Shown here: piece after piece, positions 1 to 12,200 of the stretch
Position numbering within the stretch: position 1 is the first letter of the stretch
Layout of the letters: every line of letters begins with the position of its first letter
Translations under genes and position numbers: made by a program
DNA from: Pachypanchax playfairii
Lineage: Eukaryota; Chordata; Actinopteri; Cyprinodontiformes; Aplocheilidae
DNA: 64,000 nucleotides
Direction: 5' to 3'
Assembly: GCA_006937955.1 (NCBI GenBank)
Contig: SSNP01000068.1
Coordinates: forward strand, 2,511,675-2,575,674
The notes under the pieces: model-generated
Told to the model about the DNA's origin: nothing
Databases searched by the model: none
What the model saw: the letters and a program-made list of their open reading frames with translations, nothing else

Positions 1-3000
1 ATCATCTTGATCCTGTATTTCCCAACCCTGTTATCATCAATGAAGGAAAATGTGCTTTTAAGGACAATTCATGCTCCTTACGTCAGGATGACCTTTAGCT
101 CACTTATGTTAGTTACTCAGTCAGATCTCAGGCACCAGCTCATCTTTCTTTGCCTAAATGCTACTTGAGTGCAGTAATAATTATCTATTCAGCTTTCTCT
201 TTAGTTTTGGAGCTTTGATGGTGGTAGAGATATTCCCTTATAAGGTCTGCATCACTAGGCATGTACAGCCAGTTTTGGGTTGGATCAGCTGATGTATCCA
301 AACCCCAGAGTAACATCAGTACTTTCAGTTTGAACTTGTGCAAATATTAGTGAACACATTACTGGGAGTGTGCATGAAGTTGAATAAGAGGTTGGATGTT
401 TAAATGTTCTCTGTGGAGCTACAACGGTCCTTCAACATGAACTGTGAAACTTCTCAGTTTAATCAACTTTGAGGATTTAAAAATGAACAAGATTTTTTTG
501 TGTGTGTTTTATGTAAAATGTATTCCAGTGGGGATTTCAGCATCTGAAGGCCTGTAAGTCTAATAAGTTGGAGTTCCATATTTAATGGTTCTATCCAAAA
601 TAATTATGTATCCAAACACTGACTGTTGTATATGTTCTGCATACTTGGAGCATGTATTAACACCCCCCCACTTAAAGAAAAGGGCAAATGCTATCAATTT
701 ATTATCATTTACATTCAGTCTTTAATCAGTACAATTTAAGTAATAAAATGTTAAAAGGTTTGATTATTCTTATTTGTGTGCAGTTAAAAAGAGAGAGAGA
801 ATCCTTTAAGAGAAACTTGGGTCTCAATTCACACTAACAGAAATCCACATGTTGGTAACAACTGTCTCGGCACATTTTATTTACTCAAACTTTCATCATT
901 TCAAAGGTGAAAATGTACAATCAGATCTCAGAAATCAGATTCACTGAGAAGAAAAGTGTCAGAAAGCAGTAGGATCAGCTGGTAATCTGTTATGACTCGA
1001 ACACGTCGGGTCTTCTGTTGGTCGCTGACGAAAGGAAGAGCCTGCCGGTCGAAAAGCAAAAAAGAGCTCCTATTTTTAACTCGGGCATCCTGAATGGTGG
1101 ATGTGGTCTCCATAGAAACGAGCAGACAGAAAATGGCTCAGTGTGTGTGTGTGTGTGTGTTCTTGTGTCTGTTTTGACAGCTGTGTAATGTTCAGATCTT
1201 TATGGTTGTGTTTTATACACAAAGACTATTTTAAGAAAACTTAAGATCTGAAATTTGATTGTTTCTTTGAACAAGGGACGGGTGACATTTTGCTATCAGT
1301 AAATCAGATATGTATCAACTGTAGAAAACGTTGCTCATCTATTGGGTTTTCCTGTCGTGACTGTCAGCTGTGAGTAATGTAAACGTCCTTATTTGTTCTG
1401 TTTTTTAAACAGCTGTTTTTTTTTCTCCGTTCTGCAACAAGGTCAACAGTTTACAGTCTTGTACAAAAATGTATCGGCCCTCTTTATGTCCATCAATTTC
1501 ATCTCTCCTCTTTTGTGTGTTTGTCTTGTGAAAATGATTATACAGCACGATGTCTTCACACATGCTGAATATTTTATTTAACATTTTATAACGGATCATA
1601 TGCTTTTGTATTCAGGTCTCCCAGTACTGTGTTTCCATGCTGCATGTTGAGATTTTCAAAATGTGCTAAAAATGTATTTATTCTTATTATAATGACTGTA
1701 CACTGTAATCGCAAATTACTCTTCATGTGTTTGGCAACACCAAAAATAGCAGTTGGCATGTTTCACTGGCTAGCTTTCCTCCTCGTACTGTTCATCTGTT
1801 GGAGCCGTGCATGTTGTGTGGGGGCTCCCTCACCGTGCAGAGATCAGCGTGCTTAACAGATGGCTCGGAGAATTCAGAAAGAATTTGGTGCAGTAGGCAA
1901 AACACTACTCGATTTTTAGCAAAAGTGGAAAAACAATTTTCTGATAAGATGAAGCTTGTACTGTCAGCCCACTAAACCCTGAAGAAAAAAAAAATCAGTT
2001 TTAAGAACACATTTTGTTTTTAGGGCAATAACACTTTCCGGTCCACATGTTTTTAATAATTTATGGAGCAATCATCCCCCTTCATCATCTCAGTTGACAC
2101 AAAGCCTGAGCTTTTATTTGGTTTCATCCTCCCAAATGGAGATTCTACATTAGCAGCTTTGCAAACTGTTGCACTCAGTTTGGGAGATTTTCTTAGATTG
2201 AAGTAATGTGCACTGACTATTTTGTAAAAAAAAAAAAAAAAGCGATTACATGATATCAAGAGAACAAGTTTTAGGTGCACAGCTGTATTTGTTTGAGCTA
2301 ACATTATGATAAACAGCCAGGTCAGAGCAGAAGGAGAGAAAGAAAAGACCAAAATCCACAGGGAAATCTCTCATGATGTGAGTATTTTTGCCTCTAGATG
2401 TACACGTGACTCTGGTTGAACTGAGTATTTATCACTAATCTGTGTTTGTGGGTTCTAATTATTATGAGAAAGTCAAGTAAGTGTATGTGTGTGGTTATAG
2501 CTTTGATAAGAGCAACATTTATGACTTATCTTCGCCTCTTGTTAGCGTTACATCAGCAGCTCATTCGAGAGAGCACTTCAAAAGAGAGAGCATTTCAAAC
2601 TTAAGTCTTTTGGCATCCCAGGGTTTCCGTAGTGTTAGTTTCACATGGTTTGCTGCGAGACGTGCAGCAAAAGACCTCACGCTGCAACATTTATCTAAAG
2701 CCCATCACAGTCAAAGGCAGCACCACAAACTCATTCCAAAACCCTTGAAACACAGGCATCCAGCCGAACATGGAAAACGCCAGTCTCTCTGAGACGAACA
2801 AACACCGCAGTGACCAACAAGCCTTAGCTAAAAACAGCTAACTGTAGCCGAATCCTTTGTACAAGGCACCGCAAATAACAGGAAAGAGGTACGGTGGAGT
2901 ACAATCACTGAAGCTGTCCGTTGTTTGTACTTGTGGCTTTCCTTAATAAGTAGAGGTTATAAGGGAAATCGAATTTGAAAAAATTAAATCGGAGGTTTTA

Positions 3001-3484
3001 TTTTTAAGCCATATCGCCCAGCCCCAGCATATCGTTGACCTTTGTGCAGTATTTAATTTCAGGTTTTGTTGTTCATAGAATGATATTTAATGTTTAGCTG
3101 GTGGCTCTGCTGTATGAAAATGGTTTGACTTGATTGTGGTTACACAGATGAACTTCTACATTTTGTCCTCTTGAAGTTTTTATGATTTCATCATTTTCTG
3201 GGTTTGATTTAGGGAAATATGTTAAAGGTGGAATATGGAACATGAGCACCACAACAACATCCGGTGCTCGGATTCTGCAGCCACAACGGTACAAGAAGTC
3301 CAGCTGTTGGGTCATCAGGCTTGTGATTAGGGGTGGGCGATATGGGGGAAAAAATCATATCACAATTTTCTTTTATCAAAATCACAATCACGATTTTTTT
3401 TCATTTCAACAATTAAGATATTTTGGAAGTTACTTACCAGTAAAAATACATCCATTTAAAAGCATACCCCTTCACAGAAAATAA
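1..3484. other. No gene seen; old hAT-like terminal fragments
   Basis: I find no convincing coding exon in this stretch. Open frames are short, low in complexity and lack family motifs. About 2985-3025 ends in the complement of a GGGCGATAT-type hAT terminus, and 3327-3480 begins with GGGGTGGGCGATATGG, another hAT-like terminus. The second fragment runs up to the Tc1 insertion at 3487 and may have been interrupted by it. If the first exon of cds2 lies further left, this whole stretch is cds2 intron 1; that is inference. Confidence 0.5.
1141..1160. repeat. (GT)10 microsatellite
   Basis: A pure GT dinucleotide run of about 20 bases, seen directly. No function implied. Confidence 0.9.
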
Positions 3485-3486
3485 TA

Positions 3487-5088
3487 CAGTGGGGCAAAAA
3501 AGTATTTAGTCAGCCACCAATTGTGTAAGTTCTCCCACTTAAAAAGATCAGAGAGGCCTGTAATTTTCATCATAGGTATACCTCAACTATGAGAGACAAA
3601 ATGAGGAAAAAAAATCCACAAAATCACATTGTCTGATTTTTAAAGAATTTATTTGCAAATTATGGTGGAAAATAAGTATTTGGTCACCTACAAACAAGTA
3701 AGATTTCTGGCTTTCACAGACCTGTAACTTCTTTAAGAGGCTCCTCGGTCCTCCACTCGTTACCTGTATTAATGGCACCTGTGTGAACTCGTTATCAGTA
3801 TAAAAGACACCTGTCCACAACCTCAAACAGTCACGCTCCAAACTCCACTATGGCCCAGACCAAAGAGCTGTCAAAGGACACCAGAAACAAAATTGTAGAC
3901 CTTCACCAGGCTGGGAAGACTGAATCTGCAATAGGTAAGCAGCTTGGTGTGAAGAAATCAACTGTGGGAGCAATTATTAGAAAATGGAAGACATACAAGA
4001 CCACTGATAATCTCCCTCGATCTGGGGCTCCACGCAAGATCTCACCCCGTGGGGTCAAAATGATCACAAGAACGGTGAGCAAAAATCCCAGAACCACACG
4101 GAGGGACCTAGTGAATGACCTGCAGAGAGCTGGGACCAAAGTAACAAAGGCTACCATCAGTAACACACTACGCCGCCAGGGACTCAAATCCTGCAGTGCC
4201 AGACGTGTCCCCCTGCTGAAGCCAGGACACGTCCAGGCCCGTCTGCGGTTTGCTAGAGAGCATTTGGATGATCCAGAAGAGGATTGGGAGAACATCATAT
4301 GGTCAGATGAAACCAAAATAGAACTTTTTGGTAGAAACTCAACTTGTCGTGTTTGGAGGGGAAAGAATGCTGAGTTGGATCCAAAGAACACCATACCTAC
4401 TGTAAAGCATGGGGGTGGAAACATCATGCTTTGGGGCTGTTTTTCTGCAAGGGGACCAGGACGACTGATCCGTGTAAAGGAAAGAATGAATGGGGCCATG
4501 TATCGTAAGATTTTGAGTGAAAACCTCCTTCCATCAGCAAGGGCATTGAAAATGAGACGTGGCTGGGTCTTTCAGCATGACAATGATCCCAAACACACCG
4601 CCCGGGCAACGAAGGAGTGGCTTCGTAAGAAGCATTTCAAGGTCCTGGAGTGGCCTAGCCAGTCTCCAGATCTCAACCCCATAGAAAATCTCTGGAGGGA
4701 GTTGAAAGTCCGTGTTGCCCAGCGTCAGCCCCAAAACATCACTGCTCTAGAGGAGATCTGCATGGAGGAATGGGCCAAAATACCAGCAACAGTGTGTGAA
4801 AACCTTGTGAAGACTTACAGAAAACGTTTGACCTCTGTCATTGCCAACAAAGGCTATATAACAAAGTATTGAGATTAACTTTTGTTATTGACCAAATACT
4901 TATTTTCCACCATAATTTGCAAATAAATTCTTTAAAAATCAGACAATGTGATTTTCTGGATTTTTTTTCCTCATTTTGTCTCTCATAGTTGAGGTATACC
5001 TATGATGAAAATTACAGGCCTCTCTGATCTTTTTAAGTGGGAGAACTTACACAATTGGTGGCTGACTAAATACTTTTTTGCCCCACTG
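3487..5088 (+). mobile_element. Full-length Tc1/mariner transposon, copy 1
   Basis: The element is 1602 bp, flanked by TA on both sides (3485-3486 and 5089-5090), the target duplication of Tc1/mariner. Its ends are inverted repeats of about 200 bp (3487-3686 and 4889-5088), starting CAGTGGGGCAAAAAAGTATT, with only about one mismatch seen. Between them is one intact transposase gene. A second copy of identical length lies at 53953-55554; by eye they differ at fewer than a dozen positions. Intact ends, intact ORF and near identity mean a recent insertion that could be autonomous. Confidence 0.97.
3850..4872 (+). CDS. Tc1-family transposase (DD34E), intact
   Basis: A 340-residue cut-and-paste transposase, the usual length for Tc1 elements. 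It would bind the terminal repeats and integrate at TA. Residues 5-55 form a paired-like helix-turn-helix ([20 protein letters not shown]), followed by a basic SGAPRK linker and a second HTH (about 65-120). The catalytic triad is D153 (IIWSDETK), D244 (FQHDNDPKH) and E279 (SPDLNPIEN), with exactly 34 residues between the last two. The start ATG sits in ACTATGG and the frame closes with TGA 16 bp before the right inverted repeat. No stop or frameshift is present. It differs from the second copy at residue 3 (Q here, K there) and residue 131 (R here, C there). Activity is inferred only. Confidence 0.96.
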   Translation: MAQTKELSKDTRNKIVDLHQAGKTESAIGKQLGVKKSTVGAIIRKWKTYKTTDNLPRSGAPRKISPRGVKMITRTVSKNPRTTRRDLVNDLQRAGTKVTKATISNTLRRQGLKSCSARRVPLLKPGHVQARLRFAREHLDDPEEDWENIIWSDETKIELFGRNSTCRVWRGKNAELDPKNTIPTVKHGGGNIMLWGCFSARGPGRLIRVKERMNGAMYRKILSENLLPSARALKMRRGWVFQHDNDPKHTARATKEWLRKKHFKVLEWPSQSPDLNPIENLWRELKVRVAQRQPQNITALEEICMEEWAKIPATVCENLVKTYRKRLTSVIANKGYITKY

Positions 5089-6294
5089 TATGTTTGGGTT
5101 TTTACTGGTCGCATTAACCAAGCTAGAGGCTGAATACATATTGCTACTGCTCCTCCGCCACAGGAGAGGAGAGCAGGATGACAGGATGACTGCACCAGCA
5201 GACCACTTCCGTTTACCTCCCGCTATGTTTCCTACTTGGGTCTGCGAAAGCGGAAAGACGTCACGCTGAAGTTGTACGCATGCGCAGTTTTTTTTTTTTA
5301 CCCCTTCACTCCGAACGGGTGTATACATGCACGTCTATCCGAATGAAGATCAGACAAAACCACCCCTCTCGATCGGAAGTAAATTTCATTCTGATCAGGC
5401 TGCATCGGATCAAAACATTCTGATTGACATGTTTACATGACGTCTTTTTTTTCCGATTGGGCGTTTATTCCGATTAAATGTGCCCATGTAAACGTAGCTA
5501 CTGTTTCACTATTTTATCAACACTAGCTCACAAATGCATCCTTGTAAGATGTAAACGAAGAGCTTCTTCTGTTTCATCACTTCTGGTTTTAAATTTAGAC
5601 ATAACTGAAGCCCATAAAAACATACTTGCCTTATAAGTGTCAAACACACAAATCTGCACCATGTTTTGTTAAACAAAGTCATAATGTTTTAAAATATTTT
5701 ATTGAGACCCGTGTGTGTCAGATACTCTTTGAATTCACCGTGTTTGTACTTTATAGTCTTATAAGGTTGTTTTAAAAAGAATACTGGTCATGTGATGACA
5801 AACTGACTTTACATTTAAACATTTTTACGTTTTCCTTTTTCACATTTTCTTTTGTAGTAACACTTTTTCAGGATGTCAAAATAAAATAAATTGTAGTCCA
5901 GACGGGTGTTCCATGTAAACCTGTGAAACATTTATTAGAATGGATTTTCTTAGTCAGTCTAGTCACAATTTTCTTCATTATTAGTAAATTGTTTTCATTC
6001 TTATGTCTTCTGTAAAATAGTCCAAGATTAATTAGTTGTTTTATTTAAAATACCAGAAGCTTTCTAACTAACACCATATCAATCTGTTCACTGTTGGAAT
6101 GAGTCATCATATAACAGCTGTTTCCATGTTTTATGACAGTTTACTTTATTTTTGTTGAACTAAGTAATCACACATGTGTGATGATTTCATAACAACATCA
6201 ACTCAAGATAAAACTACACATCTGGCTGATTAGACCCGCAGTCGTCATGCTTCAGAACGAATATGTGTGGTTTTATTTCTCTGCTGTGTGTCAG
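5089..6294. other. Non-coding stretch before first recognised cds2 exon
   Basis: No exon is recognised. 5220-5510 is richer in CpG and ends with CCCATGTAAACGTAGCTACT, which resembles the ends of degraded non-autonomous DNA elements in fish, but I could not find a matching left end. The last bases before 6295 form a normal acceptor (CTGCTGTGTGTCAG). Confidence 0.4.
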
Positions 6295-9200
6295 GGCTCG
6301 GACAGTGAACTGAAAGCTGAAAAAGATGGGGTGTCTGACAGCGAGTCCAAGGTGGACTCTGGAGTCCCAGAAGTGCCGGTTCCTCCTGATGACACCCCGG
6401 AGGTACTAAACAAGGCCCTTTCTGGTCTTTCCTCAAGGTAAACTCATGAAAACCACACCACTTACAGTTTCCATGTTGCAGTCAGCGCTGTCTTTACACA
6501 AAGTTTAGATCCGTCTGCTCATTGAGACTAAGACTGAGTTTTATTTTTAGAAATCCCAAACAGACCAATGATCCGACTGTGTTATTAGCAATTTATCTGT
6601 TTAAAACAGGAACCAGAGGTTCGTGTCTTTCCTGGACGACATTCCTGTATATGCGAAGGTCACATGATTCATTGAAAGAAAATCTCTCCACACAGAGTTT
6701 TTAGGAAGCAGATGATTCATAAACCTGCAGGATGTAGAGTGTCATCGTGAAACATGTTTTGTATCAGGGTTCAGCTGCACTATTGCTGCATTATAAATGT
6801 TATTTTTGATGCTTCCACCATTAAACACATTCCGTTTCTGCACAAACCAGAGGTGTGTATAAAAACTACAGATATAACAAATTATTCAGTCTTTCATTTT
6901 GACCAAAATAAATATATATTTCTTTTACTTTGGATTTATTTGAATCTAAATGTTTGAATTTATTTATGAAATGATTGTTATTCAGCTTTAAGCTAACTGT
7001 GGTATGTGTGTTTCTTCAGATGGAAGAACTGGTGGGTGAGAGGCATCCTCACGCTAGCCATGATCTCTTTCTTCTTCTTCATCATCTACCTGGGCCCCAT
7101 GGTGCTTATGATGATTGTGAGTACAAACAAACCTCTAGACACCCCCCCCCCTCACACAGTTAACTGATGTAAAACCAGAACTCCATCTGAACCCTGTCTA
7201 TAGACAGCAATACATATAGAAAGTGTTACAATGACATGATCCTGCTGCTGCTGAGGTGGAAGTTTACATTTTTAAACAGCAGCTAAAATGATATTAGCTG
7301 TATCCTAGTCTTTAATGATTCTATACACACTAGTTTCTCAGAGCTGATTCTGGTGAGAAGCAATATTTATTCCTGTGGACTCTTTCTCTAATCAACATCC
7401 TGTGTTTGTTTTCCCTGATAACATTGTCACAAGTCTCTTCTTTACATCTGCTACACTGTGTGTGTTCCCACCATTTGTACTTAAGCTTTGTGTAATGTGT
7501 GTTCTCACTCACCAGGCGCTCCAGAGCTGTTGTTCTGGACTCTTGAAACATGCGTAAAGGATGTTACTGCGTTATCATGATGACTTAGAAAGTTCACACA
7601 CTTCTCTGTTCACATACAGGAACATTTTATTTTCTTAGTGATTTTTTTTTTACTCAGGATGTATTGACTGTCTTGTGACCTTTTGCAACAACCTCATTCA
7701 AACTGATTTACAGTCAGCATGTTACTGTGTGTTGTAGCATGAAAAATTTTAACTCTAGTCTTTTTAAAATGATCAAAAACTGCCCTGTTAGCCATATTAC
7801 ATCAAGATATTAAGCTGTAGGACATAAACACACGTACATGGAGAGGTGATGGTTCGATTCCCGTGTTTTTCTGTACAGGTCCTTTGCGTTCAGATCAAGT
7901 GCTTTCATGAAATCATCACAATCGGTTATAGTGTGTATCACTCGTATGACCTGCCCTGGTTCAGGACGCTGAGCTGGTGAGGACACACACACCCAAACAC
8001 AGACTCCTGAGACATATTCATCCAAGTTTCATCATTATGTTTCATGTTTATTTTGTTGCAGGCATCCTGAGGTTTGTTTTCTTGCCTTTTTTAGTTAAAG
8101 TTTCTAGATTTAGGATGTCAATCATCAAAACGTGGCGGAAACACTGTGAATCATCAGTGCTGTTTGATTTTTAGCAGTAGTGTAATGTAAGTCTTAATAT
8201 TCACTGTACTACAAGTCTGGACAAAGCTGGTGGGAAAAAAAACAACTTGATTGTATGTACAATTGATAATTTGACTAAATGCTCCTATTTATTTTAGGTA
8301 CATATTTTTGAAGTAAATTGATGGAATTTCTTTTTACAGCAGACTAAATCTGTGAGCCTTCCAGGTTTTCTGCAGGCATGTTGAACTTTGTGGGTCTTAT
8401 TAGTTAATGTCCAAATGGCAAGATGTGTTCATTTGCTGCAACCTTCTGACTTCCAGGTACTTCCTGCTGTGTGTGAATTACTTCTTCTATGGTGAAACTG
8501 TGACAGACTACTTCTTCACACTGGTGCAGCGGGAGGAGCCTCTTCGTATCCTCAGCAAATACCACCGTTTTATCTCCTTCGCACTTTACCTCACAGGTAA
8601 ACACACCGAGAGTCAAACTGATCTCAGATCCGTCATTAGAACCCATCAGATGTCTCACAGCAGATGACTGTGACAGAAATGATTGATCTCCCTCTACATT
8701 CCCTCTCTCTCCTGTGTTAGGTGGATTTTAGAACAGTTGTTTACATAACTGCACATCAGACGTTTCAACACACAACTCAACTACATGAAGCTGAACATGT
8801 GATTGTTTACTCGGAACATGTATCTATTTGGTTTATTAAATTATTTTTCCACCATATTTTCCCACTTTAACCAGGATGCTCAACTCTGAGCAAATAGTGA
8901 CTGTATCCGAATCTGTTGGGAAATACTGTGGGACTTTAAGATGAACAGTGTCTTAATTAAACGGGTCTGAGGACATATTTTATATATTTGATACATCATC
9001 AGATGTTTGTGTCACTGTTTAAGTGTTGATGACCTACTTCCTGTAGTACAGGATGTCAGTTAGTAAAACAGCACAACTGCAGCTTCTGACTGCTGAACAG
9101 GAAGTGAAGAGGAAGGAAACGCACTACTTACTGCCTACTAGTTTCAAGGTGAAGCTGAATGCCCTCCTTGTTATCATCTCTACAAGCAAAGCAACAAGTA

Positions 9201-12200
9201 ATGTTTCTCTGTGCTGTTCCTTCCTCTGAGTTGTAACATCTGGTTTGAAGCATTTTTTATAAGCGTAGCTCCTCAGTTTGTCCTGTTTGACTCCTTTTCA
9301 CACAATAAAAGCATTTTCTGTCTCTTTGCTTTACAACTTCCTGTCTTCACAAAAACTCTCTCAACGACCCTGAAACTCCACCAGGAAACTTGAAATGGGT
9401 TGATCCAAATTTAATCTAACACAGATTTTACAGTTAATATAAACACTGCTTTGTTCTTGCAGGTTTCTGCATGTTTGTGTTAAGTTTGGTGAAGAAGCAT
9501 TATCGTCTTCAGTTTTACATGGTAAGTATTCTGATATTCTGCCTTAATGGTCGATAGTTATAATACAGACTCTCGAGTAAAACTGAACAAAGATTCCACT
9601 AATATCAGACACTCATTCCAGAAGATACAATACAATATGTTTAGATCACTGATGGATTCTTTTAGCTGATTTGATGGCCTGTAATAATGTTGGAAAGAAA
9701 AAAAGTCCCAAACTTACTTATAAATGGAGATATGAGGAACGAAAGCTACCGATGTGCCTTTTATTTCTAGTTAGTTTTTCCCCTTTAAAGAGGCCATTTC
9801 ATACAATATTTTTTGTTATTTCATGATTTCATTGTGGTTATTTCTTAAGTATTAACCTGTAATATGAAACATTTTATATCTAAAAAACATCAGGAAACAC
9901 TGATTAACAGACCTTTCAATCTGTCTGCATCAAGATTCGTCAGGCTTCAGGCAGCAACTCATTAATATTCATTATTTGAATTTGCTGGACTAACAAACTA
10001 GCCTATGAGAGCAAGGTATACTGTTTCCTGCCCCGCTGTGCATGGCAACAACACATGTAGTCACTTCCAGTTTGATACGTCTCATGCTACGGCTTTTAGC
10101 GAGCACTTATTCTCTTTAGTAATTACTTATTCTGTCTTATACTCCTCCTTCGTTTCCTGCACTTCATTCTCCTTAAAATAAATGTTTGTTGGAGTTTTAA
10201 AATCATTTCTAGTATCAAAATAGTACAAACAGTAACCGGTACTGCCATTTTGGTTGTCATGGAGAAAGAACACTGTGGCACGTAACGCTCGCTGTCCCAA
10301 TACTGCTAATACATGCGCACTTGTTCACTACGCACTTCAAACCCTGACGTGCACTTCGTGAAGACCGTAAGGTGCAGTGTGGGTATTGGGACAGGGCCTC
10401 AGAAGTATGTCCACACACTACATGAGGGTGAAATGATGATAAAACAGAGGCTAGAAACAACAGAATGATGACAGAAATAGAAACACTCCTACTGGGGCGT
10501 TCAAACCACCCAACGCGTCCAGGCAGCAAAATGCTCAAACAGACGAAAGTTGCGGCTTTTAAGATGCCCTTCCATTACAAACAGTTTTTCTGAGGTTTCT
10601 GTTGAATATTTTAGCTCCACAGGTGTTCTTACCTTCATAGTGGGTGTGAAAACAGATCAACAACTTCTCTTTCAGTTTTAATCTCTCAAACTACGCAGGT
10701 GGTGATAAAACCCGAGTCCGAACGGCCTGTATCTGTTTCATCACAACTCCTTTGTTCGTTAGTATTCATCAGCTCCTGCAGTTGGAACCACGCCTAGCAT
10801 GCTGCTGGCTAAAAAGCTGTAGCATAACGTAGCAAACAGGAAGACACGACGTCTGACGTTGCCATGCGCAGCGAGACAGGAAACAGTATACCTTGCTCTC
10901 ATAGGCTAGTTTGTTAGCCAATCAGAGTCCAGCAAAATTCGAATAATGAATATGAACGAGCTGCTGATGAAGCCTGACGGAAGGACCCAGAATCACCCGA
11001 ATTCTAACACAGACAGACAGAAAGGTCTGTTAATCAGTGTTTCCTAATGTTTTTTAGATATAAAATGTTTCTTTTTACAGGTTAATACTTCAGAAATAAC
11101 CACAAAGTCCTGAAATGTGTATGAAATAACCTCTTTAAATAAAAACACAGCTGCTTGCACACTTTGCACAGTCCGCGTCCGCACGTCACGTCAGTACGTC
11201 ACAGGCGGGCGGGGGATTTCTCTGTTATAGTTATTTACAACATGGATCATGTCCAGAGAGTCGCTTAACTTTATTTAATACATAAAGATATACAACGTCG
11301 TAGTCGGGCGCAGTTGCGGCGGTTGTTGTGGATACACCCCACTGAGACGATCTGAATTTCATAAAATTAAGTAGGAAATTATTTATCTGGAACTCCAATA
11401 TCCTCTGATATCTTCCTCCAGATAAAGTTTGATGTCTTCCTGTCCTTATAAAAAGACGAAGACGTACGTCAGTCATACAGTTCGTGGTGGTTACAGACAG
11501 TGATGGTCAGTTTCTCCATTTTGAAATGAATTTGAATGACTGGCTGATCGAGGCATTGATGGCGTGATCAGTGAAAAGAGTCGCTGATTGGTTGCTGCTC
11601 CGCGTCTGCTGCCCCAAAGTTCAATTTTCCCAGCTTCAAACAGCAGCTGCCTTGACGTGCACGTCGAGCTGTGTGGCAGCTCGGTGCAGCTTGACGCCCA
11701 TCTGCTGCTTAGTACCGTAGACTTTACATGTAATCTATCTGCCCTGCTGCCTGGACGCGCTGGGCGGTGTGAACGCACCATAAGACACAGAAACATGAGT
11801 ATGTTTTCTAGATATTGACCTTCTACTAGGACAGATTTATTTATTTTTTTGTAATTAATCCCTGCATATGAAGTGGTCTCATTTTTCCTCAAGCTTTGTC
11901 CCAGTTTAACCACGACACTCTGCTCAGAACAAACTGGATCCAGATCTGTTAGAAACACTGTGTGACATGGAGATTAACAGTAATGTGCATGTTTAAACTT
12001 GTCTGAGTGTAAACATACACAGCTGATCTTGGCTGGTTGTCTCTACAGTTTGGTTGGACCCATGTGACTCTGCTGATCGTGGTGACTCAGTCTCACCTCA
12101 TCATCCACAACCTGTTTGAGGGGATGATCTGGTGAGTGTCTGTTGATGTAGAACTCTTACATCTAAAGAACCACTGTGTTTTCTCTCTGATTACATCCAC

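Noticed and set aside
2481..2792. 103-aa ORF upstream of the Tc1 copy
   Set aside because: No recognisable domain, atypical composition, no splice or promoter support.
3903..4499. 198-aa minus-strand ORF (and the matching one at 54369-54965)
   Set aside because: It is the antisense shadow of the Tc1 transposase; it repeats because the element repeats.
5188..5269. Possible cds2 first exon (ATGACTGCACC...)
   Set aside because: Does not resemble the MTELRQR-type start and no phase-0 donor follows.
11491..11958. 155-aa minus-strand ORF
   Set aside because: Overlaps the right end of a dispersed element and shows no family motif.
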